A DNA stretch of 5,654 nt from JBKJTP01 sp046590195. Lineage in GTDB: Bacteria; Bacteroidota; Ignavibacteria; Palsa-1295. Position numbers and translations under genes: made by a program. Positions 1 to 4,516 of this stretch are shown here, piece after piece. Location: NCBI GenBank assembly GCA_046590195.1, contig JBKJTP010000238.1:1-5654 (forward strand), read 5' to 3'. How positions within the stretch are numbered: position 1 is the first letter of the stretch; each line of letters opens with the position of its first letter. Below the pieces are notes generated by a model. The model was not told where the DNA came from. It ran no database searches and saw only the letters and a list, made by a program, of their open reading frames with translations.

Positions 1-120
1 CTGAGAAACTTGGTTTATCCAATAGAGCTTAAGAAGAATTCACGCTAGTGGCGAGAGGCTAGAGGCTAGTCAATTCCCTCCAGACCCTGAACGCTAGACG
101 CTAACCCCTCGACCCTCGCT
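1..120. other. Repeat-rich leader upstream of larC
   Basis: No complete gene lies here. The second half is built from three tandemly duplicated heptamers: AGGCTAG twice at 56-69, ACGCTAG then ACGCTAA at 91-104, and CCCTCGA then CCCTCGC at 106-119. A further ACGCTAG copy sits at 42-48. The first 48 bases are open in frame 1, ending at TAG (46-48), and the first 32 are open in frame 3, ending at TAA (30-32). Either could be the tail of an upstream gene, but neither is long enough to recognise. No Shine-Dalgarno sequence precedes the ATG at 121, and I see no clear promoter. Confidence 0.5.
56..119. repeat. Cluster of 7-base tandem duplications
   Basis: Three different heptamers each occur as an adjacent pair: 56-62/63-69 (AGGCTAG, perfect), 91-97/98-104 (ACGCTAG/ACGCTAA, one mismatch) and 106-112/113-119 (CCCTCGA/CCCTCGC, one mismatch). 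The first two families share the core GCTAG. The cluster ends one base before the larC start codon. Its function is unknown. It could be slippage-derived noncoding sequence or part of a 5' untranslated region. Confidence 0.7.
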
Positions 121-1476
121 ATGCGGTTACTGTTTTTCGATTGTTTTGCAGGTATGAGCGGCGACATGACGGTTGGTGCAATGATCTCGGCCGGGATGCC
201 GATCGAGCACCTCCAGCATGAACTCGCAAAGATCCATTTGCATGGGTATCACCTGCACTCACGTACCATCGAGCGCAGCATGATCAGCGCAGTGAAGTTC
301 GATGTCGCTCTCGAGGATGCTCATTCGCATACTGCTTCACACGAGCACGAGCACGATCAAGCGCATTCTCAAGTACACGATCATCATTCAAGCCACAACC
401 ATGGCCACCTGAATGACGCACATCATCATCACGATAAGGCTGAGCACATCAATGCCGAGCACACGCATGAACAGCATGTCCATACGCATGGCTTGAGCTA
501 TGCAGAGATCCGCGAGCTATTCTTGCACAGCCATCTCAGCGAGTCAGTGAAGCATCGCGCTGTCGCGATCTTCAATGAGATCGCGATCGCTGAAGCGAAG
601 ATCCATAATGTCGCTATCGAAGACGTTCACTTTCATGAAGTCGGTGCGATCGATTCGATCGTTGATATCGCATCCGTTGCGATCGGTCTCGACTTCTTCG
701 GCGTCGAGCGCTGCTACTCGCGTCCGGTGCCACTCGGTGCAGGTGGGACGATCAAGACCGCACACGGCGTCATGCCCATCCCGACTCCTGCGACGCTCGA
801 GATCATGAAGGGCTATCCAACGGAATTAGGCTCGGTGCATTCGGAGATGACGACCCCGACAGGCGCAGGCATCATCAAGGCGCTTTCAAGTGGCGAGCTG
901 CCAGCAGGCACTTCCCTCCGCCCTCTCGCCACGGGCTTCGGAGCGGGCACGAAGGAGTTCAAGGAGATCCCAAATCTGCTGAGGATCATTGTTGCCGATA
1001 CTGAGGCTCAGTTCTCCCCGCAGGCCTCATCGCAGTACTTTACCCAGTCGGATACTGTCACCCAGCTCACGACGACGATCGATGACATGACGCCTCAGAT
1101 GCTGGCTTATGTCCAGGAGCGGCTTATCGAAGGCGGTGCCCTGGACGCGTACTATCGTCCTGTGTTAATGAAGAAGGGTCGACCGGGGCATGAGCTGGTC
1201 GTGCTTGGAAAGCCGGCCTCGACCGATCACCTACTTTCCATACTTGCGCAGGAGACTACCACAATCGGCGTTCGCGTCGAGCAGATCCCGAGGAGGTTGC
1301 ATCCACGGGAGCAGATGCTGGTCCATCACCCCGAATTTGGGGATGTAATGATGAAGCGCATCGAGGTTGGCGAAGGGCAGCAACGGCTAGAACCGGAGTA
1401 CGACGATATGAAACGAATTGCCCGTGAACGGGGCTTATCTATCAGAGAGGTCTATAAGCGGCTTTTGAGTCACTAA
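121..1476 (+). CDS. larC: LarC, nickel insertase for nickel-pincer nucleotide cofactor
   Basis: LarC is the CTP-dependent cytoplasmic enzyme that inserts nickel into the pyridinium bis-thiocarboxylate mononucleotide made by LarB and LarE, giving the nickel-pincer cofactor of lactate racemase (LarA) and related enzymes. Family hallmarks seen here are FDCFAGMSGDM at residues 6-16, FHEVGAIDSIVDI at 171-183, the HG-MPIPTPA segment at 215-224, EMTTPTG at 242-248, and in the C-terminal half TIDDMTPQ at 319-326 and MKKGRPG at 350-356. The start is secure because the conserved N-terminus begins at this ATG. At 451 residues the protein is longer than typical members, mainly because of an insert at 66-125 holding 22 histidines, probably a metal-binding segment. 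Both halves are in one uninterrupted frame, unlike Lactiplantibacillus plantarum, where larC1 and larC2 are joined by frameshifting. No larA, larB or larE is visible in this window. Confidence 0.95.
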   Translation: MRLLFFDCFAGMSGDMTVGAMISAGMPIEHLQHELAKIHLHGYHLHSRTIERSMISAVKFDVALEDAHSHTASHEHEHDQAHSQVHDHHSSHNHGHLNDAHHHHDKAEHINAEHTHEQHVHTHGLSYAEIRELFLHSHLSESVKHRAVAIFNEIAIAEAKIHNVAIEDVHFHEVGAIDSIVDIASVAIGLDFFGVERCYSRPVPLGAGGTIKTAHGVMPIPTPATLEIMKGYPTELGSVHSEMTTPTGAGIIKALSSGELPAGTSLRPLATGFGAGTKEFKEIPNLLRIIVADTEAQFSPQASSQYFTQSDTVTQLTTTIDDMTPQMLAYVQERLIEGGALDAYYRPVLMKKGRPGHELVVLGKPASTDHLLSILAQETTTIGVRVEQIPRRLHPREQMLVHHPEFGDVMMKRIEVGEGQQRLEPEYDDMKRIARERGLSIREVYKRLLSH

Positions 1477-1582
1477 GATGCTCGTTCTCTAACATCCAGC
1501 TCTCTTTTCCATCCGGCCGCCCCCGGAGATCCACCGCCCGCATCGTCCTTGTTCTGTCACCTGGCGGTGAAAGTCAATTGTT
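1477..1582. other. Spacer between larC and the OmpA-family gene
   Basis: This 106-base noncoding stretch holds two short inverted repeats. TCCGG (1512-1516) pairs with CCGGA (1523-1527) around a six-base loop, and TCACC (1557-1561) pairs with GGTGA (1566-1570) around TGGC. Neither is followed by a T-run, so neither is a convincing intrinsic terminator. The second ends 12 bases before the GTG start at 1583, and its GGTGA arm is the only Shine-Dalgarno-like sequence nearby. No promoter is evident. Confidence 0.4.
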
Positions 1583-3550
1583 GTGATCTTAGCTCGAAAC
1601 AACACACGCCCACTTTTCGGCTCGATGAGCTTTTGGCTCGTAGCCTGCTCCCTCGTGATGTTACTATGCGCATCGAATGCCTCTGCGCAGTTCAATGAGC
1701 TTCGCTCACCGTTCGAGCGCTTCACTGACTGGCGCGTACTCGTAACCGCAAGCGCATCGACGCCGCCGAACTCCGAATGGAGCGAGAACTCCCATGCGTC
1801 CCTGGCACTGACTGAGAAGCAACTGACGCTGAATCAATCGGTCGCGATGGAATATGGAGACTTCCGAGTTGGCGTCAATATGTACAGCTTTCCGAACGCG
1901 ATCTTTCCGTTCATCTTCTGGAATCCGAAGTTCGATCTCATGGGCTGGGATGTTGGCGGAGACAGCAGCCGATGGACGCTCTCTGTGCGCGCCGAGAATC
2001 TCTTTGCTTCAAAGACAGGCAACGAGTTTGCAGGTAAGGGCCAAAGCGACAAGAGCAATTTCCCTGACCGCAACTCCTTCTCATTCCTTGTATCGTGGTG
2101 GGTAGGCAGCGAGCCCGATTCTGCTGAAGAATTTGCGTTAATGCAGGAAGCACTCTACTACGAGGGTGCGCTTCGCGAAGATGTGTATGCAAGAAGTCTT
2201 GGCAATGAAGTTCGCTATTCGAAGCGCGACGGCCTGAGCTTCGCGCTGGGATTCGGCACCGGAAAATATGCTGGCTCCGGGCCTTTGAGCAAGCATCTCA
2301 ATCTGCTAAGCTATTATGACCCGCTCAAAGCCGAGGGCTTTTCCGGCATCAACCCGCTTATCGTTGCGCGCTACAGGTTGCGCAACCTGATCGCACAGTT
2401 CGACATCGCGGGCGAGGATATCAATCTTCACTTCATGCTGCGTAACTTACGTAGGCTCGATATCGAGACAGGCGTGCTCCATCTCGAGCATCTCTTTCCC
2501 CGCTATTCGCGCGGGCCTCACCGTCCTGAAGCGTATCTCACGTTTCGTTACGCGATCAGCACGACAGGCGAAGACGAGTTACAAGCAAGCTTCCATGAAG
2601 TTGGCGACGCGATCGTCTCACCAGGCAATGACTCCGATGGCGACGGACTATTGGATGGCGACGAGATCCTGACGTATCAAACCAATCCCGAAAAGAAAGA
2701 CACCGACTCCGATGGTTTGACCGACGGTGATGAAGTGCTTGTTCGAAAGACGAATCCAAAGATCACCGATACCGATGGCGATGGACTGATCGATGGTGAC
2801 GAGATCAACAAGTGGAAGACGAGCCCACGCGCTGCGGATACGGATGGCGACGGACTCACAGATGGTGAGGAGATAGCGACATATCTCACCAAACCTCTCA
2901 ACATGGATACCGATGGTGACGGTTTGAGCGATGGTGATGAGGTCCGCAATGGTACGAAGCCAGTCGATCGCGATAGCGATGGTGATGGACTGAGCGATGG
3001 TGATGAGGTCAACCAGTACCGCACGTCGCCGAAGCTGCCAGATACCGACGGTGATGATCTTACCGATTACGAAGAAGTATTCGAAGAAAAGACCGATCCT
3101 CTGCTGAAGGATACCGATGGTGACGGCGTGATCGATAGCAAGGACGATTGCCCTCTTACAGCAGGTGTGAAGGAATCAAATGGCTGTCCGCCGCAGCTCG
3201 CTGCTGGTGCACAGCTTGATATCGTGGGTATCGAGTTCGAGACCGGTCTTGCGACCATCCTCGACATCTCGCTGTCATCGCTTGAGCGTGTAGAGCAGAT
3301 ATTACGGCAGTACCCTGCTATGCGTATCTCGATCGAAGGTCACACAGATAACCAGGGCGATGCCGATCTGAACCGCAGACTCGCTCTCGATCGCTCGAAT
3401 GCCGTGCGCGACTGGATCACAGCGAAGGGTATCGATTCACGCAGGATCGAGACCAAGGGCTTTGGTGAGGATAGCCCGATCACGACCAACGAAACCGAAG
3501 AAGGCCGCGCGCGTAACCGCCGTATCGAGTTCTTCGTGATCGATAACTAA
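1583..3550 (+). CDS. OmpA-family outer-membrane protein with TSP3 calcium-loop repeats
   Basis: This 655-residue envelope protein probably anchors the outer membrane to peptidoglycan. In order: a signal peptide (1-35, hydrophobic stretch about 17-31, cleavage predicted after ASA before Q36); a region of about 300 residues with alternating aromatic and polar segments that is probably a beta-barrel, although I recognise no named family; eight acidic loops of form DxDxDGxxDxxE starting at D350, D373, D396, D419, D442, D464, D487 and D510, matching bacterial TSP3 repeats; a Cys523/Cys535 pair in the last repeat, likely a disulfide; then an OmpA C-terminal domain (about 540-655) with GHTD at 586-589 and NRRIEF at 645-650. 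D589 and R604 are 15 residues apart, matching the diaminopimelate-binding Asp/Arg pair of OmpA. I chose the GTG start because it supplies arginines 5 and 9 ahead of the hydrophobic core. The internal ATG at 1625 would leave a signal peptide with no basic residues. Domain calls are firm; barrel topology is inferred. Confidence 0.9.
   Translation: MILARNNTRPLFGSMSFWLVACSLVMLLCASNASAQFNELRSPFERFTDWRVLVTASASTPPNSEWSENSHASLALTEKQLTLNQSVAMEYGDFRVGVNMYSFPNAIFPFIFWNPKFDLMGWDVGGDSSRWTLSVRAENLFASKTGNEFAGKGQSDKSNFPDRNSFSFLVSWWVGSEPDSAEEFALMQEALYYEGALREDVYARSLGNEVRYSKRDGLSFALGFGTGKYAGSGPLSKHLNLLSYYDPLKAEGFSGINPLIVARYRLRNLIAQFDIAGEDINLHFMLRNLRRLDIETGVLHLEHLFPRYSRGPHRPEAYLTFRYAISTTGEDELQASFHEVGDAIVSPGNDSDGDGLLDGDEILTYQTNPEKKDTDSDGLTDGDEVLVRKTNPKITDTDGDGLIDGDEINKWKTSPRAADTDGDGLTDGEEIATYLTKPLNMDTDGDGLSDGDEVRNGTKPVDRDSDGDGLSDGDEVNQYRTSPKLPDTDGDDLTDYEEVFEEKTDPLLKDTDGDGVIDSKDDCPLTAGVKESNGCPPQLAAGAQLDIVGIEFETGLATILDISLSSLERVEQILRQYPAMRISIEGHTDNQGDADLNRRLALDRSNAVRDWITAKGIDSRRIETKGFGEDSPITTNETEEGRARNRRIEFFVIDN
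2630..3145 (+). repeat. Eight-unit 69-base repeat encoding TSP3/EF-hand-like calcium loops
   Basis: Loop-start codons fall at 2630, 2699, 2768, 2837, 2906, 2972, 3041 and 3110. The spacing is 69 bases throughout except for one 66-base step (2906 to 2972). Each unit encodes a 12-residue loop with acidic residues at positions 1, 3, 5, 9 and 12, the canonical calcium-ligand positions of EF-hand loops, followed by about 11 less conserved residues. Unit 7 has Asp in place of the usual Gly at loop position 6, and unit 8 has Asp in place of Glu at position 12. The array probably forms a calcium-stiffened stalk in the periplasm between the barrel and the peptidoglycan-binding domain. Confidence 0.9.
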
Positions 3551-3569
3551 GTCCGCATTTTGCCGGACT
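3550..3569 (+). other. Inverted repeat overlapping the OmpA-gene stop codon
   Basis: AGTCCG (3550-3555) and CGGACT (3564-3569) form a perfect six-base-pair stem around an eight-base loop. The first base is the last base of the TAA stop. No T-run follows, so it is not a typical intrinsic terminator. It could stabilise the 3' end of the upstream message or attenuate read-through into the next gene. Chance is possible for a stem of this length. Confidence 0.35.
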
Positions 3570-3604
3570 CATCCATTCAACGTAACGCTGCTTTTGTGCT
3601 CAGC

Positions 3605-4171
3605 ATGAGAATGAGACTCGCTCTGTTTTTACTCGTGATCAAACTGGCTCTCGTCGCAACCGCGGTGGCACAACCGGTAGTACCGGATTCGAAAACACGT
3701 GCACTGCTGGAGAAGAAAGGCGTCGTTCTCGTCAAAGAGTTTTCAGCGCCGATCACGCTGGATATGAAGAGCGGTACAGCTGTCGAGATCACTGCCTATG
3801 CATTCCAGGTCGATGGCGATGCTGCGTCAAAGACAAAGGGTCTAAGATTCAGGATCAAGTACGATCCCAAAGGACAGTTCGAGATGGTCGCCTATCTCGA
3901 TCTTGACGAGGCCATCCGATTCAGCGAAGCGCTCGGCAGTTTCTCAGCTCTCTCGCAGAAATGGCTTGATGCAAAGCGCAAGGGAAATGCTGAGGCGGAA
4001 TTTGCTGCGGTGGATGGCTTGAGAGTCGGTTTCTTCGTTGACTCGAACGGCGATCACCAGGGATACTTCTCGATGGAGGCTCAGCGCGTCATGTTCGCGA
4101 TGTCGCCGACACTCATCACCGCAGTGAAGACCCACATCGATAAGGTGATCACCGATCTGAAAAAGGTGTGA
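3605..4171 (+). CDS. Exported protein of unknown function
   Basis: I do not recognise this 188-residue protein. It opens with a short basic segment (R2, R4), a hydrophobic stretch to about residue 21, and AVA before Q23, which fits a signal peptidase I site, so the mature protein should be periplasmic or secreted. The mature part (about 166 residues) lacks further membrane spans and cysteines. It alternates short hydrophobic segments with charged ones, including GLRFRIKYD and DGLRVGFFVD, suggesting a mostly beta fold, and ends in a probable helix rich in lysine (THIDKVITDLKKV). The reading frame is open back to a TTG at 3560, but that start would add 15 non-signal-like residues and lie inside the inverted repeat. 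ATG 3605 (or 3611) gives a normal signal peptide. The gene begins 54 bases after the OmpA-family gene and may share its transcript, hinting at an envelope role. No Shine-Dalgarno sequence is visible. Confidence 0.75.
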   Translation: MRMRLALFLLVIKLALVATAVAQPVVPDSKTRALLEKKGVVLVKEFSAPITLDMKSGTAVEITAYAFQVDGDAASKTKGLRFRIKYDPKGQFEMVAYLDLDEAIRFSEALGSFSALSQKWLDAKRKGNAEAEFAAVDGLRVGFFVDSNGDHQGYFSMEAQRVMFAMSPTLITAVKTHIDKVITDLKKV

Positions 4172-4201
4172 TGTGAGTAGCTTCCTGAGTGAAGACTCAT
4201 T

Positions 4202-4228
4202 CGGAGAAACTTGCTCTTTGTTTTTCCG
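4202..4228 (+). terminator. Possible terminator-like hairpin after the exported-protein gene
   Basis: CGGAGAAAC (4202-4210) pairs with GTTTTTCCG (4220-4228) over nine positions with one G-U wobble, around a nine-base loop. It lies 30 bases after the stop at 4171, where transcription termination would be expected. A five-base-pair hairpin (4186-4199) immediately precedes it. The T-run is in the 3' arm of the stem rather than after it, so this is not a classical intrinsic terminator. Confidence 0.3.
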
Positions 4229-4263
4229 TAGCCACCGGAGCAACTCACAACTGCCATTTTTTC

Positions 4264-4294
4264 CTCGGAGCCGCTCGGTGAGCCTCACTCCGAG
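4264..4294. other. Nested GC-rich hairpin
   Basis: CTCGGAG (4264-4270) and CTCCGAG (4288-4294) form a perfect seven-base-pair outer stem. Inside it GCTC (4273-4276) pairs with GAGC (4280-4283) around GGT. An alternative internal pairing is GTGAG/CTCAC (4278-4288). A run of six Ts lies just before the outer stem on the + strand, and no T-run follows on either strand. It may be a transcript-end structure, part of a 5' leader, or a binding site. The sequence alone does not decide. Confidence 0.35.
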
Positions 4295-4351
4295 AGCCCG
4301 CTAGCAGCCCTCGGTCTTTGGACCTCCGATACCACGTTCGAGACTCTTCTC

Positions 4352-4417
4352 GCAAGGAATTGCCCTGCATATTCTTTGTTTAAGTGGCAGACTTTTCCAA
4401 AATTGAGCAAGGAATTG
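4352..4417. repeat. Pair of 11-base direct repeats
   Basis: GCAAGGAATTG occurs perfectly at 4352-4362 and 4407-4417, 55 bases start to start, upstream of the aconitase start at 4517. It could be a pair of regulator binding sites or a chance or slippage product. The first ten bases recur at about 5496 inside aconitase coding sequence, which weakens the operator reading. Confidence 0.45.
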
Positions 4418-4424
4418 GATCCGT

Positions 4425-4479
4425 GACGGGCTTTTGCGACGGGCTTTTGCCCTAGAGACTTTTGCCCAGGCGACTTTTG
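4425..4479. repeat. CTTTTG-centred tandem repeat array
   Basis: GACGGGCTTTTGC occurs twice in perfect tandem (4425-4437, 4438-4450), followed by two diverged units of about 15 bases ending in ACTTTTGC (4465) and ACTTTTGT (4480). The CTTTTG cores start at 4431, 4444, 4459 and 4474. A related ACTTTTCC lies at 4391-4398, exactly 39 bases (three 13-base periods) before the first core. The array ends 37 bases before the aconitase ATG, so it probably falls in the promoter or 5' untranslated region. Confidence 0.65.
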
Positions 4480-4516
4480 TCCACGATCCCTCCTCCCGCC
4501 TCCACAATTCAAGACC

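Larger units (their letters stand above)
4172..4516. other. 345-base noncoding region upstream of aconitase
   Basis: No plausible gene is seen on either strand. A minus-strand open frame crosses here, but it continues antisense into the aconitase gene and its sequence looks like translated repeats. Contents from left to right: a small hairpin TGAGT/ACTCA (4186-4199), a longer hairpin (4202-4228), a nested hairpin (4264-4294), a four-base stem GGTC/GACC (4313-4324), two copies of GCAAGGAATTG (4352-4362 and 4407-4417), and an array of CTTTTG-centred repeats (4425-4479). A weak TATTCT at 4370-4375 could be a -10 element, but no good -35 is present, so I do not call a promoter. The region probably holds the end of the envelope transcript and the aconitase promoter. 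Confidence 0.55.

Noticed and set aside
1..48. Possible C-terminal tail of an upstream gene in frame 1 (ending at TAG 46-48) or frame 3 (ending at TAA 30-32)
   Set aside because: Only 15 and 9 codons are visible, neither recognisable. They are mentioned in the leader entry but not called as a gene.
544..808. Short open frames in other frames over larC
   Set aside because: The LarC frame is conserved across this stretch; these are out-of-frame shadows.
1625..1627. ATG as an alternative start for the OmpA-family protein
   Set aside because: It gives a signal peptide with no basic residues before the hydrophobic core and has no ribosome binding site; GTG 1583 keeps two arginines.
1631..1651. 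Lipobox-like LVAC in the OmpA-family signal peptide, suggesting a lipoprotein
   Set aside because: The hydrophobic stretch before this Cys is too short, and a better signal peptidase I site (ASA before Q) follows after a full hydrophobic core.
2677..3024. Minus-strand open frame of 115 codons, Ser/Pro rich
   Set aside because: It is the antisense reading of the TSP3 repeat array; its periodic Ser-Pro composition follows directly from the repeated GAT/GGT/GAC codons on the other strand.
3560..3562. TTG as the start of the small exported protein
   Set aside because: It would place 15 polar residues before the signal peptide and start inside an inverted repeat; ATG 3605 gives a normal signal peptide.
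4144..4153. Perfect 10-base palindrome GGTGATCACC
   Set aside because: It sits inside the coding end of the exported protein and is readily explained by codon use and the local abundance of GATC.
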